A DNA stretch of 64,000 bases. Origin: Pelagibacteraceae bacterium AG-422-N09. Its GTDB lineage: Bacteria > Pseudomonadota > Alphaproteobacteria > Pelagibacterales > AG-422-B15. This document shows, piece after piece, positions 33,502 to 44,436 of the stretch. The stretch lies in contig QCMV01000001.1 in the NCBI GenBank assembly GCA_003213515.1, forward strand, positions 1-64,000. Reading direction: 5' to 3'. The translations under genes and the position numbers were made by a program. Below the pieces are notes generated by a model, which was not told the origin of the DNA, did not search any database, and saw only the letters and a list, made by a program, of their open reading frames with translations. Within the stretch, counting starts at the first letter, position 1; every line of letters begins with the position of its first letter.

Positions 33502-35556
33502 ATGCCAAATTCTGAAGTTCTTAAAGTCACATCTGAATATAAACCTGCTGGAGATCAGCCTCAAGCAATTGAAGAGATTGTTAAAAGCATTAAAGGCGAT
33601 GAGATGGAACAAGTTTTGCTTGGAGTAACTGGATCAGGCAAAACTTTCACGATGGCTAAAATTATAGAAAAACTTCAAAGGCCAACTCTAATACTTGCTC
33701 CAAATAAAACTTTAGCAGCACAATTGTATGGAGAAATGAAGTCATTCTTTCCAGACAATGCTGTTGAATATTTTGTTTCTTATTATGACTATTATATACC
33801 TGAAGCATACGTACCGAGGTCAAATACTTACATAGAAAAAGAAGCATCGATAAATGAACAAATCGATCGAATGAGACACTCAGCAACTCAATCCTTACTT
33901 GAGAGAAAAGATGTTGTAATTGTTGCAAGTGTTTCATGTATTTATGGAATAGGTTCTGTTGAAACGTATAGATCAATGACTATTCGATTAGAAAAAAATC
34001 AAAAGATTGGACGAAATGAAATTATTCAAAAACTCATCACGCTTCAATATAACCGAAACGACACAGATTTTCATAGAGGCACATTTAGAGTGCGTGGAGA
34101 CTTGATTGAGGTTTTTCCATCCCATTACGAAGACCGCGCGTGGAAATTATCGTTGTTCGGTGATGATCTCGAGTCGATTAGTGAATTTGATCCATTGACT
34201 GGAAAAAAGACATCTGAGTTAGAAACTATAAAAATTTATGCAAACAGTCACTACGTTACTCCAAGGCCAACACTTGATACTGCCATAAAGCAAATAAGAA
34301 AAGACTTAGAAGTAAGGATTCCTGAATTTAAAAAAGAAAATAAATTAATAGAGGCTCAACGAATAGAAGAAAGAACAAGGTTTGATTTAGAAATGATTGA
34401 GGCAACGGGTAGTTGTCCAGGCATTGAGAATTATTCAAGATATCTCTCTGGAAGAAATCCAGGCGAACCGCCTCCAACACTTTTTGAATACTTGCCTGAC
34501 AATGCACTCCTTTTTGTTGATGAAAGTCATGTCACAGTACCTCAATTAGAAGGCATGTATAAAGGTGACCGAAGCAGAAAAACGACACTGTCAGAATATG
34601 GCTTTAGATTACCATCTTGTTTAGATAACAGACCATTGAAGTTTGAGGAATGGGAAATGATGCGCCCTCAAAGTTTGTTCATTTCTGCTACTCCAGGACC
34701 ATGGGAAATGCAAAAAACTCAAGGGGTATTTACTGAACAAATAATAAGGCCAACAGGGTTGATTGATCCAGAGATTGAAATAAGGCCTGCGAAAACGCAA
34801 GTTGAAGATTTAATATCAGAATGTAAAAAAATTATTGATCTTAAATACCGAGTATTAGTGACAACACTTACTAAACGCATGGCTGAGGACTTGTCAGAGT
34901 ATATGTATGAAAACGGAATAAAAGTGAAATATATGCATTCAGATATTGATACATTAGAGAGAATTGAAATTATCCGCGACCTTAGAAAAGGATTGTTCGA
35001 CGTGTTAGTGGGTATCAATTTACTTAGAGAAGGTTTGGATATACCTGAATGTGCTTTAGTCGCAATATTAGATGCTGATAAAGAAGGCTTCTTAAGATCG
35101 GAGAGGTCATTGGTACAGACAATCGGTAGAGCAGCAAGGAATGTAGATGGAAGAGTAATACTGTATGCTGATAAAGAAACAGAAAGTATAAAAAAAGCAA
35201 TAAGTGAGACTGATAGAAGAAGAGATATACAAAAGAAATACAACAAAGAAAATAATATTACACCTGAAACTATTAAGAGGGATATTAGTGATATTCTTGA
35301 AAGTATTTATGAAAATGATCGTGTAAACGTTGATTTGAAGAGTACAGAAAAACATCTCGTCGGAAATAATCTAAAAAAACATCTTGAGGAACTTAAGAAA
35401 AATATGATGGATTTTGCTGATGATCTCAATTTTGAAGAAGCTGCTAAGTTAAGAGATGAGATAAAAAGGCTTGAGAATAATGAATTAGAGTTACCATCCA
35501 ACAGCAATATAGTTTATAAAAAAAATAAAAGGAAAAAAAGAAAGTACTTTACTTAA
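33502..35556 (+). CDS. uvrB: Excinuclease ABC subunit B
   Basis: [40 protein letters not shown]-terminal UVR domain. Confidence 0.98.
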   Translation: MPNSEVLKVTSEYKPAGDQPQAIEEIVKSIKGDEMEQVLLGVTGSGKTFTMAKIIEKLQRPTLILAPNKTLAAQLYGEMKSFFPDNAVEYFVSYYDYYIPEAYVPRSNTYIEKEASINEQIDRMRHSATQSLLERKDVVIVASVSCIYGIGSVETYRSMTIRLEKNQKIGRNEIIQKLITLQYNRNDTDFHRGTFRVRGDLIEVFPSHYEDRAWKLSLFGDDLESISEFDPLTGKKTSELETIKIYANSHYVTPRPTLDTAIKQIRKDLEVRIPEFKKENKLIEAQRIEERTRFDLEMIEATGSCPGIENYSRYLSGRNPGEPPPTLFEYLPDNALLFVDESHVTVPQLEGMYKGDRSRKTTLSEYGFRLPSCLDNRPLKFEEWEMMRPQSLFISATPGPWEMQKTQGVFTEQIIRPTGLIDPEIEIRPAKTQVEDLISECKKIIDLKYRVLVTTLTKRMAEDLSEYMYENGIKVKYMHSDIDTLERIEIIRDLRKGLFDVLVGINLLREGLDIPECALVAILDADKEGFLRSERSLVQTIGRAARNVDGRVILYADKETESIKKAISETDRRRDIQKKYNKENNITPETIKRDISDILESIYENDRVNVDLKSTEKHLVGNNLKKHLEELKKNMMDFADDLNFEEAAKLRDEIKRLENNELELPSNSNIVYKKNKRKKRKYFT

Positions 35557-36491
35557 TGTTTATAGATCTCTGCATACTGTTAATAGGATTATCTCTTCTT
35601 TTATACAGTGCAGATAAAATGATTGAGTCGGCTGACGCAATTGCTAAAAAGTTCAATTTATCCCAAGTATTAATAGGTTTAACAATTGTAGCGTTTGGTA
35701 CATCAGCACCTGAACTAGTTATAACTCTATTTGCTGCAACAAAGATCGTTCCAGCTACTGATGCCATTACCGGAAATATTATAGGATCTAATATTGCAAA
35801 TATTTTACTAATTTTAGGAACTTCAGCATTTTTTTTCAAAATTAATCTAGATAAATTAGGCACTAAGGATATTATTTTCTTACTTTTAATATCTTTATAC
35901 TTCGCGCTCTTATTTTATGTTAGCCAAACAGTCACTCTCATTCACACAATCGGCTATTTAGTTTTAACTTTGTTCTTTATCAATTTTCTTCGTAATTATA
36001 AATCCTCAGATCAAAATGAAGAACAAAAAATTTTTGGAAGATACACTTATTTAATTTTACTAAGTGCCTTCATAGGTATTTTTATTGGTGGGAAAATTTT
36101 TTTAGACAGCTCACTGAATATTTTTCAAACGTTAGGAGTTAACGAGGTACTAATAGGTATTTTTGTTCTGGCCATTGGTACATCCTTACCTGAATTGATA
36201 ACTGTTATTGTTTCTTACTTAAAAAAGAAGGGCTCTATAGGTATTGGCAATGTTATTGGTAGCAACATTATGAACATACTGTTTGTTTTCCTACCAGGGG
36301 TTATAATTGTTCAACTTAGAGGGCTTGAATATTCTCTAAAAAATATAGATGTATTTCACATATATATTTTAATATTAGTAACTTTGATGATAGCTCTTAT
36401 GGCAATTTTAAGAATTCAAATGAGAAAAATACATTCTACTTTTTTCTTGATTAGTTATTTTTTATATCTTGGGTATTCTTTTATATTATGA
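35556..36491 (+). CDS. Calcium/sodium antiporter family protein
   Basis: Two GTSAPEL/GTSLPEL repeats with GNIIGSNIANI / GNVIGSNIMNI. Confidence 0.93.
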   Translation: MFIDLCILLIGLSLLLYSADKMIESADAIAKKFNLSQVLIGLTIVAFGTSAPELVITLFAATKIVPATDAITGNIIGSNIANILLILGTSAFFFKINLDKLGTKDIIFLLLISLYFALLFYVSQTVTLIHTIGYLVLTLFFINFLRNYKSSDQNEEQKIFGRYTYLILLSAFIGIFIGGKIFLDSSLNIFQTLGVNEVLIGIFVLAIGTSLPELITVIVSYLKKKGSIGIGNVIGSNIMNILFVFLPGVIIVQLRGLEYSLKNIDVFHIYILILVTLMIALMAILRIQMRKIHSTFFLISYFLYLGYSFIL

Positions 36492-37210
36492 AAAAAACAA
36501 TATTAATTACAGGCGGTTCCCAAAGAATTGGTAGATCAATTGCACTATTTCTTAAAGATTCTAATTATAATTTTATAATACACTATAATAAGTCTTCAAA
36601 AGCAGCCAGAGAGTTGAAAAATATTATTAATGATCACAGGCGCGATTGCGAAATAGTGAAAACCGATTTGTCTAAAATATCTGATGTTAAAGATATAATT
36701 AAAAGAAGTAAAAAATTCTTTGGACCAATACATGCAATTGTTAATAATGCCTCCTTGTTCATCAATGATAATATAGAAAATTTAAATGATAAACTTTGGT
36801 ATGATCATATGAATATAAACCTATACGCCCCACTAATCATATCTAAAGAATTTAATAAACAACTTCCAAAAAAGAGCTTAGGGCATATCATAAATATATT
36901 GGATCAAAATGTAGTCAATCCAGATACATCGTTCTTTTCCTACTCCATTTCAAAATCTGCTTTACTATCTGCAACTACAATCATGGCAAAATCATTTGCT
37001 CCTAACATTAGGGTTAATGCGATTGGCCCAGGTCCAACACTTAAAAATATTCATCAATCAAAAAAACATTTTGATCAATCGATCAAAAATACTTTACTTA
37101 AAATAGGTTCACCGCCTGAGGAGATTGCCAAAACAGTTAAATTTCTTCTTGAATCAAAATCAATTACAGGTCAATTTATAGCTGTAGATGGTGGGGAACA
37201 TTTATCATGA
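36488..37210 (+). CDS. SDR family oxidoreductase, possibly a pteridine reductase (FolM/PTR1-like)
   Basis: ITGGSQRIGRSIA; YSISKSALLSAT; overlaps folB by 4 bp. Confidence 0.88.
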   Translation: MKKTILITGGSQRIGRSIALFLKDSNYNFIIHYNKSSKAARELKNIINDHRRDCEIVKTDLSKISDVKDIIKRSKKFFGPIHAIVNNASLFINDNIENLNDKLWYDHMNINLYAPLIISKEFNKQLPKKSLGHIINILDQNVVNPDTSFFSYSISKSALLSATTIMAKSFAPNIRVNAIGPGPTLKNIHQSKKHFDQSIKNTLLKIGSPPEEIAKTVKFLLESKSITGQFIAVDGGEHLS

Positions 37211-37635
37211 CAGCAAGGAATATTCTTAAATTAAGTGAATTAAGGTCAGAAACAGATTTGATCAATCCAAATTCTGGATACGATTTAATCTTTTTAAATG
37301 ATTTTATGATCGATGCAAACATTGGAGTATACAAACACGAGAAAATAAAGAGCCAACCACTCCGCATAAACATAATTGCTAAAGTTAAAAATCCAAAAAA
37401 AATAAATGATGATAAATTGTACAGTGTTGTTTGTTATAATCAGATTTCAAAAAAAATTAAAAAAATTATTAAATCTGGTCATACAATTTTACTAGAAAAA
37501 CTTGCTGAAAAAATATTTCAGGAGTGTTTTAAAAACAAAAGAATTCAAACTATAAAGATAAGACTTGAAAAACTTGATGCAATTCAAGAAGCTGAAAGCG
37601 CAGGCATCGAAGTTGAACGCTCTCGTTCTGAATAA
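37207..37635 (+). CDS. folB: Dihydroneopterin aldolase
   Basis: LNDFMIDANIGVYKHEK...QPLRINI; VVCYNQISKKI; LLEKLAEKI; LEKLDAIQEAESAGIEVER. Confidence 0.85.
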   Translation: MTARNILKLSELRSETDLINPNSGYDLIFLNDFMIDANIGVYKHEKIKSQPLRINIIAKVKNPKKINDDKLYSVVCYNQISKKIKKIIKSGHTILLEKLAEKIFQECFKNKRIQTIKIRLEKLDAIQEAESAGIEVERSRSE

Positions 37636-39467
37636 TGAATAATCTTGAGAATATTAAAGAAATAATTGACCAATCCCCCTCTTCCTCCGGTATTTATAAA
37701 ATGCTTAATGAAAAAGAAGAGATTATGTATGTTGGCAAAGCAAAAAATCTCCAAAATAGACTTAAAAGCTATCTAAACACTAACAATCTCTCAAATCGAA
37801 TCAGAAGGATGGTTAGTAGAATATCAAATATTGAAGTAATTATTACTGAGACAGAAAAAGAAGCTTTGTTGCTTGAGGCAAACTTAATAAAAAAACTTAA
37901 ACCTCCTTTCAATATACTTTTACGAGATGATAAATCATTTCCCTATATTTTTATTAATCATGAACAAGAATTTCCACAAATTTCAAAACATAGAGGAAAA
38001 CAAAAATATAAAGGAAAATATTTTGGTCCGTTCGCAACAATTAATTCACTAAATTATACTCTGAAAATATTACAGAAAGTTTTTCTACTAAGATCGTGCG
38101 ACGATACTATTTTTCAAAATAGATCTAAACCATGTCTTCTTTATCAAATTGAAAGGTGCAGTGGTCCCTGTGTTGATTATACATTAAGTAAAAAAGAGTA
38201 TTTACAAAGTGTTAAGAATGCTGAGCACTTTCTTTCAGGTCAACATAGCAATTTACAAGAGGAGTTATCTTCTAAAATGGATGAAGAAAGTAAAAGTCTT
38301 AATTATGAAAAAGCAGCTAGCTATAGGGATAAGATAGTTGCACTAACCCAGATTCAAAGTCAGCAAAACATAAATCTTTACGATGTAAAAAATACTGACG
38401 TGATTTCAATTTCAAGAAAAGGTAATAAATCATGTGTTCAAGTATTTATTTATAGATCAGGTCAAAATTGGGGAAATAGATCTTATTTTCCAAAACACAG
38501 CGATGAAGTAGAAACTTATGAGATCCTAGAGCGTTTTATTGTTGATTTCTATACAAGATATTCCCCTCCAAAAAATGTATTGTTAAACTTACCTATAAAA
38601 AATTCATCTCTAATCGAAACATCTCTTAAATCCATTTATAATTACAAGACATCTTTTTTTGTTCCTAAAAAAGGAAAAAAATTAGATATAGTGAATTATG
38701 CGAGTAGAAACTCAGAACTAGCACTTAAAAATCACATTGCACAGTCTCACTCTGACAAAGAGAATCTGAACCAACTTTCAAAAGAACTCAATATCACTAA
38801 AAAAATAAAAAGAGTTGAAGCCTATGACAACAGTCATCTATCGGGCAAAAATGCAGTTGGTGCAATGATTGTTTACTCTGAAGAAGGGTTTGAAAAAAAA
38901 TCATACAGAAAATTTAATATAGACTCATCAAAAGTAAAACTCGGTGATGATTACGGAATGATGAGACACGTCCTTGAAAGAAGATTTTCAAAAGAAGCAA
39001 TCAAAAATTCTAAGAAATATGAAAAATTGCCTGATTTATTGGTTATTGATGGAGGTAAAGGCCACTACGATTTAGCTAAAGAAATCTTAGAAACTAAAGG
39101 TTTAAACGAAATGGAACTAATATCAATATTTAAGGGTGAGGGAAGAAAAGAGTCATTGGATCAAATAATATATAAAAATAAAAAAAACTTTATCGACAAA
39201 AATACTCCCTCCTTTTTCTTTATTCAAAGAATTAGGGATGAGTCACATCGCTACGCAATCGGGGCACATAAAGCGAAAAGAAAGAGGGAAATGCATGCCT
39301 CAGAATTAGAACCAATAGAAGGTTTAGGACGAAGCAGAAGAAAATTACTTTTAAATCATTTTGGATCAGTTAAAAATATTAAAAATGCCTCAGCTCAGGA
39401 TATGATGAAAGTTAGAGGAATTAGTAAGTTGCTTTCAGAAAAAATATATGCATATTTTAATGGATAA
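37635..39467 (+). CDS. uvrC: Excinuclease ABC subunit C
   Basis: GIYKMLNEKEEIMYVGKAKNLQNRLKSY; GKYFGPF; VEAYDNSHLSGKNAVGAMIV. Confidence 0.98.
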   Translation: MNNLENIKEIIDQSPSSSGIYKMLNEKEEIMYVGKAKNLQNRLKSYLNTNNLSNRIRRMVSRISNIEVIITETEKEALLLEANLIKKLKPPFNILLRDDKSFPYIFINHEQEFPQISKHRGKQKYKGKYFGPFATINSLNYTLKILQKVFLLRSCDDTIFQNRSKPCLLYQIERCSGPCVDYTLSKKEYLQSVKNAEHFLSGQHSNLQEELSSKMDEESKSLNYEKAASYRDKIVALTQIQSQQNINLYDVKNTDVISISRKGNKSCVQVFIYRSGQNWGNRSYFPKHSDEVETYEILERFIVDFYTRYSPPKNVLLNLPIKNSSLIETSLKSIYNYKTSFFVPKKGKKLDIVNYASRNSELALKNHIAQSHSDKENLNQLSKELNITKKIKRVEAYDNSHLSGKNAVGAMIVYSEEGFEKKSYRKFNIDSSKVKLGDDYGMMRHVLERRFSKEAIKNSKKYEKLPDLLVIDGGKGHYDLAKEILETKGLNEMELISIFKGEGRKESLDQIIYKNKKNFIDKNTPSFFFIQRIRDESHRYAIGAHKAKRKREMHASELEPIEGLGRSRRKLLLNHFGSVKNIKNASAQDMMKVRGISKLLSEKIYAYFNG

Positions 39468-40009
39468 TGTCTAAGTTACCAAATTTTCTCACTCTTCTTA
39501 GAATTTTTTTATTACCATTATTAATATATTTAATCATAGAGAGTAATAGCTCATTTAATTTGGCAATTCTTATTTTGTTTATTGTTATTGCATTGTCAGA
39601 TTATTTTGATGGGGTAATTGCAAGAAAAACAAATAGTACATCTGAATTTGGTAAAATGTTAGATCCTATTGCAGATAAGCTATTTGTCGTACTGTTAATA
39701 ATAACATTTATCTACAATGACTATATTAATGAGATAAATTTAATTCCAGCCTATTTAATAATATTTAGAGAAATTTTTATCTCTGGTCTAAGAGAGTATG
39801 CATCTAATTTACCAGAAGTAAAAAAAATAGATGTTTCTATATTAGGAAAATATAAAACTGCTTTTCAAATTTTGAGTTTATTTTTGATCTTAATAGGAAG
39901 CATCTACTTAGATTTGCAGCCTCTATTAAACATAGGTATTTATCTGTTCTGGCTGTCGACTATAATTACGCTGATCAGCGCTTATCAATACTACAAAAGT
40001 ATATTTTAA
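39467..40009 (+). CDS. pgsA: CDP-diacylglycerol-glycerol-3-phosphate 3-phosphatidyltransferase
   Basis: SDYFDGVIARKTNSTSEFGKMLDPIADK (CDP-alcohol phosphotransferase motif). Confidence 0.96.
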   Translation: MSKLPNFLTLLRIFLLPLLIYLIIESNSSFNLAILILFIVIALSDYFDGVIARKTNSTSEFGKMLDPIADKLFVVLLIITFIYNDYINEINLIPAYLIIFREIFISGLREYASNLPEVKKIDVSILGKYKTAFQILSLFLILIGSIYLDLQPLLNIGIYLFWLSTIITLISAYQYYKSIF

Positions 40010-40010
40010 G

Positions 40011-40892
40011 TTAAGATCTCACGATTTCGTGATAATCCTGCATAAACTTAAAATTTTGGGTATTGTCTCCAGTATTGAATTTAATATCGTCAATAGACTG
40101 AATTGGAGTAATCTCTGCCGCGGTGCCTGTTAGAAAGGCCTCATCAAAATTACTAATTTCTTCTGGCTTTATATGACGCTCAGTAATATTAAAGCCTTGT
40201 TCTTTAACCATTTCAATAACAGTTTGCCTAGTTATACCATTAAGAAAACAATCAGGAATTGGAGTATGAATTTCTTTTCCTTTAATAAAGAAAATATTTG
40301 CTCCAGTACCTTCAGCAACATAGCCCCTATAGTCCAACATTAGGGCATCATGGTATCCTTTTTCCTCCGCAAATTCTTTTGACATTGTACAAATAACGTA
40401 AGGACCAGATGCTTTTGCTTCACATGGTGCCGTATCAGGTGATGGCCGTTTCCATGGTGAAGTTATTAATCGTAGGCCAGCTTTTCGATCTTCGATCTTA
40501 AAATATGATGCCCAATCATTCCACACTGCAATTGCAACATTAATATCAGATTTAGCAGTTGAAATTCCCATTTGCTGAGACCCTCTCCATGCAATTGGCC
40601 TAACATAACAATCTTCAAAATTCATTTTTTTAATGAGTTCATCTTTGGCCTCATTAATTTGGGACTGACTATAAGGAATTTTTATGCCTACAATTTCCGC
40701 TGATCTAAATAGCCTTTTTGTGTGTTCTTCAGATTTAAAAATCTTCCCTTTATAGGCTCTTTCCCCTTCAAACACAGCACTAGCATAGTGAAGACCCTGA
40801 GTAATAACATGGCATTTTGCATCATTCCATTTGATAAACTCTCCGTTCATCCAAATAAAACCCTCTCGATTATCAAATGGTGCTATTTCCAT
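40011..40892 (-). CDS. ilvE: Branched-chain amino acid aminotransferase
   Basis: ASAVFEGERAYKGKIF; YVRPIAWRG; EGTGANIFFIK; FLTGTAAEITPI. Confidence 0.95.
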   Translation of the reverse strand: MEIAPFDNREGFIWMNGEFIKWNDAKCHVITQGLHYASAVFEGERAYKGKIFKSEEHTKRLFRSAEIVGIKIPYSQSQINEAKDELIKKMNFEDCYVRPIAWRGSQQMGISTAKSDINVAIAVWNDWASYFKIEDRKAGLRLITSPWKRPSPDTAPCEAKASGPYVICTMSKEFAEEKGYHDALMLDYRGYVAEGTGANIFFIKGKEIHTPIPDCFLNGITRQTVIEMVKEQGFNITERHIKPEEISNFDEAFLTGTAAEITPIQSIDDIKFNTGDNTQNFKFMQDYHEIVRS

Positions 40893-40937
40893 ATAAATTA
40901 CTCTAATAAATTAAAAGTTTAATAACAGATAAATGCC

Positions 40938-41444
40938 TTGATTAATATATATTTTTCAGATTATTATGTCATAGTGGCTGACTTAAATACAATATCAAAT
41001 AAATCTGCGTCTCTACTTTATCTGCGTGAAGACAGAATCAAAAATTCATTAAATAGTTTTTTTGAAGTTGCAAAAATTCTGGAAAAAGAAATTTTAGCAA
41101 GCCTTGATGATAAAAAATTGGGCATAGCCGATATTAGATGTCTTTTGATAATTAGTATTAAGCCTGGAATAACATTTAATGAATTACTGAAGAAATTGGA
41201 TATAAGGAAACAAAGCCTTAATCGTGTACTCAGAGTTCTAATCAAAGAAAACTTAATTATTCAAAAAATAAACAATGATGATGCAAGAAAAAAAAATTTA
41301 TTTATGACAGATAATGCTAACAAGGCTTTAAACGAGGCAATAAAACCCATTATCAATTCACTTTCAAAAGCCTATGTAAAGTCTGGGGCTGGTTCAGTAC
41401 AAGGATTTAATCAAGTAATAAATTCATTTATAGAGGAACATTGA
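40938..41444 (+). CDS. MarR family regulator (PetP-like by context; start codon uncertain)
   Basis: LLIISIKPGITFNELLKKLDIRKQSLNRVLRVLIKENLIIQ wHTH; directly upstream of an OmpR-type regulator. Confidence 0.85.
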   Translation: MINIYFSDYYVIVADLNTISNKSASLLYLREDRIKNSLNSFFEVAKILEKEILASLDDKKLGIADIRCLLIISIKPGITFNELLKKLDIRKQSLNRVLRVLIKENLIIQKINNDDARKKNLFMTDNANKALNEAIKPIINSLSKAYVKSGAGSVQGFNQVINSFIEEH

Positions 41445-42121
41445 TGAGTGAAAATAATCTACATATTCTTTTAGTTGATGATGATGATAAGATTAGAGAA
41501 TTATTAAAGACATTTTTAGTAGACAATAAATATCTTGTATCAACAGCAAGTAATGCCGCTGAAGCAAAAGAGGTACTAAAATATATTACATTTGATTTAC
41601 TTGTTATTGACATAATGATGCCAGGACAAAATGGTTATGAATTAACAAAAGAAATTCGTGAAAAATCCCTAATACCTATAATCCATCTAACTGCAATGGG
41701 AGAGACTGAAGACAGGGTCCATGGTTTAGAAATTGGAGCAGATGATTATTTGGGAAAACCTTTTGAACCAAAAGAATTACTTTTACGCATAAATAATATC
41801 TTAAATAAAACTTCTATAAAAAAAGAAACTAAACAAATTCAACTTGATAATATTATAGTTGATTTAAAAAGTGGCGTGATCAAGGGAAAATCAACTGAAC
41901 TATCTCTTAATGAGAACGAATTAAAAATATTGCGAATATTATCAAAATTTCCTGGTAAGTCATTTTCTAGAGAGGAGCTAATTACATCACTTAATTTTAA
42001 TCAAGAAAGAACATTGGACGTATGTATAAATAGACTAAGAAAAAAAATTGAGAAAGACCCCAAGATTCCAAAATTTCTTAAAACTAAAAGAGGTTCTGGT
42101 TATGAGCTATGGATTGACTAA
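41441..42121 (+). CDS. OmpR-family response regulator
   Basis: HILLVDDDDKIRELLKTFL receiver; LLVIDIMMPG; C-terminal wHTH. Confidence 0.95.
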   Translation: MMSENNLHILLVDDDDKIRELLKTFLVDNKYLVSTASNAAEAKEVLKYITFDLLVIDIMMPGQNGYELTKEIREKSLIPIIHLTAMGETEDRVHGLEIGADDYLGKPFEPKELLLRINNILNKTSIKKETKQIQLDNIIVDLKSGVIKGKSTELSLNENELKILRILSKFPGKSFSREELITSLNFNQERTLDVCINRLRKKIEKDPKIPKFLKTKRGSGYELWID

Positions 42122-43426
42122 ATGATTAAAAAAATTCTACCAACCAGTCTTTTAGGAAGAACAGTGCTAATTGTTTTGTTCCCAATAGTTATGTTTCAAT
42201 TAATAATTCTGTCATATTACTATAATAGTTTGTGGGAACGCACACTCAACCGCTTATCAAGATCTGTTGCTATGGAAATAGAATTAATTTCTGACAGAAT
42301 GCTCTCAAGTGAAATCAGGTTAGATCAGTATCAAGCCAAAAGTCAATTTGGTGATTACTTTCTAATGAATATCCAAGAATTGAGTGAATATGATTTGGAA
42401 AAGTTAAAAGCCAAACAAAACGATAATCAAGTACTTGTCAGTCTAAAAAATGAATTGAGTACCAGAATTAAACATAAATTTTTTGTCATTGAACAAGATA
42501 ACGAAACAGTCGATGTTATGATAAGCACTTCAGAAAAAGTAATACATTTTAACTTCCCAATTCATCGTATTACAACCTCAAGAAACCATATATTTTTAGG
42601 GTGGCAGATTATTTCATCATTTATCCTTATTTTGATAGCGTATTTATTTTTGAAAAATCAAGTTAAACCAATTTCGAATTTGGCTAAGGCAGCAGAACAA
42701 TTTGGCAAAGGACAAGAAGTAAATAATTTCAAAGTATCAGGCGCTCTAGAAGTAAGACAGGCAAGTTTGGAGTTTTTAAAAATGAAAAATCGAATATCAA
42801 GACAAATTGAACAACGATCTCTTATGTTGGCGGGAGTGAGTCACGACTTAAAAACTCCTCTCACGAGAATGAAGTTACTTCTTGAGTCAATAAAAGATAA
42901 TAAAATTAAAAATGAACTTAATTTAGAAATAAATCAGATGAATGAGATGCTAGTAGAATATTTAGATTTTGCAGCTATAAATGAGTCAAAAGATAGATCT
43001 ACAATTAATCCTATAGAGGCAATAATAAACATTAAAAATGATATACATTTTACAAAACATGAAATTAACCTTGAAATCATTAATGATGAAGAAGTTTTTG
43101 TAAATGAGAATATTTTTTCTCGTTCAATTACAAATGTATTAAATAATGCGATTGTACAATCTGACAAAATAATAATTAAAGCAGATATAAACAAAAACCT
43201 AATTAAAATAAACATTCATGACAATGGAATTGGTATTCCTGATAGTGAAAAAGATAATGTATTTAAACCTTTCTATAGAGTAGACCAAAGTAGAAATCAG
43301 AATGTCTCAAACTCTGGATTAGGTCTAGCTACTACTAAATCCTTATTGAATTCAATAAACGGAAAAATATCACTGCACGACAGTTATCTAGGAGGTTTGG
43401 AGGTTGCGATTGAAATACCAAATTAA
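42122..43426 (+). CDS. EnvZ-like sensor histidine kinase
   Basis: HAMP; LAGVSHDLKTPLTRMKLLLE H-box; DNGIGIPDSEKDNVFKPFYR. Confidence 0.95.
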   Translation: MIKKILPTSLLGRTVLIVLFPIVMFQLIILSYYYNSLWERTLNRLSRSVAMEIELISDRMLSSEIRLDQYQAKSQFGDYFLMNIQELSEYDLEKLKAKQNDNQVLVSLKNELSTRIKHKFFVIEQDNETVDVMISTSEKVIHFNFPIHRITTSRNHIFLGWQIISSFILILIAYLFLKNQVKPISNLAKAAEQFGKGQEVNNFKVSGALEVRQASLEFLKMKNRISRQIEQRSLMLAGVSHDLKTPLTRMKLLLESIKDNKIKNELNLEINQMNEMLVEYLDFAAINESKDRSTINPIEAIINIKNDIHFTKHEINLEIINDEEVFVNENIFSRSITNVLNNAIVQSDKIIIKADINKNLIKINIHDNGIGIPDSEKDNVFKPFYRVDQSRNQNVSNSGLGLATTKSLLNSINGKISLHDSYLGGLEVAIEIPN

Positions 43427-44274
43427 GAAATTTTACTCAATTCTCTAGATCTTTTTGTTGCTTTGTTGACAGCTCTTGTAAGAAGACTTTTTAATCCTTT
43501 ATTGGAAGCAAGAATACTCAGCGCTGCTTCAGTGGTGCCTCCCTTACTTGTCACCTTTTTCTGTAAATCAGAAGGCTTTTTTTGCCCACTTAATAAAAGT
43601 AATATTGATCCTAAGAAAGTCTGTAAAACCATACTGTCTGAATTTTTAAACCCCGATTTATTAGCTATCTCAATGAGAGAATTTATAAAAAGATATATGT
43701 ATGCTGGACCACTCCCAAAAATTGCAGTGAAATCATCAATTAAATCTTCTTTTTTGGTTTCACTGACTTGCCCCAATAAGGACATGAAATCAAAAATAGG
43801 TTTTTTTTGTTTCGTTTTAATTTTTCTCTCAAAACATACAATTGTGGTACCCATATTAACAGATACAGGAGTATTAGTCATAGCTCTTACAATACCTGAT
43901 GTTTTTTTGAATACTTTATTTAAATCTTTCATTTTTTTACCAGCAACTACGGAAACTATAATTGAATTACCAAGTCTATTATCTTTATCTAATCCATTCA
44001 GTGTTTTTAATTGATTAGGCTTAACAGCAATAAGTGTGATTGTAGGTTGATAAAGATTATTAATTTTATCTATGCTATTTTTTATTTCAAAATTATTTGA
44101 TCTTTTTAATTTTTTTAATTCACTTGACTGATTCTTTTCAATAACCACGATTTTTTTTGAGGAAATTCGGTGGTTAAATAATGACTTGATCACAGCAATT
44201 CCCATATTACCAGCGCCAATTATTAAAAATTTTTCTTTATTTAAACTACTTGCAGTGTTTTTTTTCTTTGGCAT
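43423..44274 (-). CDS. proC: Pyrroline-5-carboxylate reductase
   Basis: IIGAGNMGIAVIKSL; AVKPNQ; AIFGSGPAYIYLFINSLIEIA; TSKGGTTEAALSIL. Confidence 0.95.
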   Translation of the reverse strand: MPKKKNTASSLNKEKFLIIGAGNMGIAVIKSLFNHRISSKKIVVIEKNQSSELKKLKRSNNFEIKNSIDKINNLYQPTITLIAVKPNQLKTLNGLDKDNRLGNSIIVSVVAGKKMKDLNKVFKKTSGIVRAMTNTPVSVNMGTTIVCFERKIKTKQKKPIFDFMSLLGQVSETKKEDLIDDFTAIFGSGPAYIYLFINSLIEIANKSGFKNSDSMVLQTFLGSILLLLSGQKKPSDLQKKVTSKGGTTEAALSILASNKGLKSLLTRAVNKATKRSRELSKIS

Positions 44275-44395
44275 TATTTCTATCTTTTTTAAACTTTTTT
44301 ATTGTTTTGTATTCATCATTGATTGCTTGCGAAAGCTCAAAGCCTTTTGTAACAAAGTTAACAAATTTATTAATTAAAACTTTCCTTGTGATCAT
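44246..44395 (-). CDS. Candidate 49-aa protein, possibly a reduced UbiK/BMFP-type accessory factor (MITRKVLINKFVNFVTKGFELSQAINDEYKTIKKFKKDRNNAKEKKHCK)
   Basis: Manual translation; overlaps proC by 29 bp; position between proC and lgt resembles that of UbiK-like genes in other alphaproteobacteria. Confidence 0.35.
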   Translation of the reverse strand: MITRKVLINKFVNFVTKGFELSQAINDEYKTIKKFKKDRNNAKEKKHCK

Positions 44396-44436
44396 AATTA
44401 GTGATAAATATATTTTAAATATTATTCAAAATTAAC

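Noticed and set aside
34719-35246. Minus-strand ORF of 175 aa
   Set aside because: Antisense to uvrB; Ser/Leu-rich shadow frame.
43463-44014. Plus-strand ORF of 183 aa
   Set aside because: Antisense to proC, which has all expected motifs.
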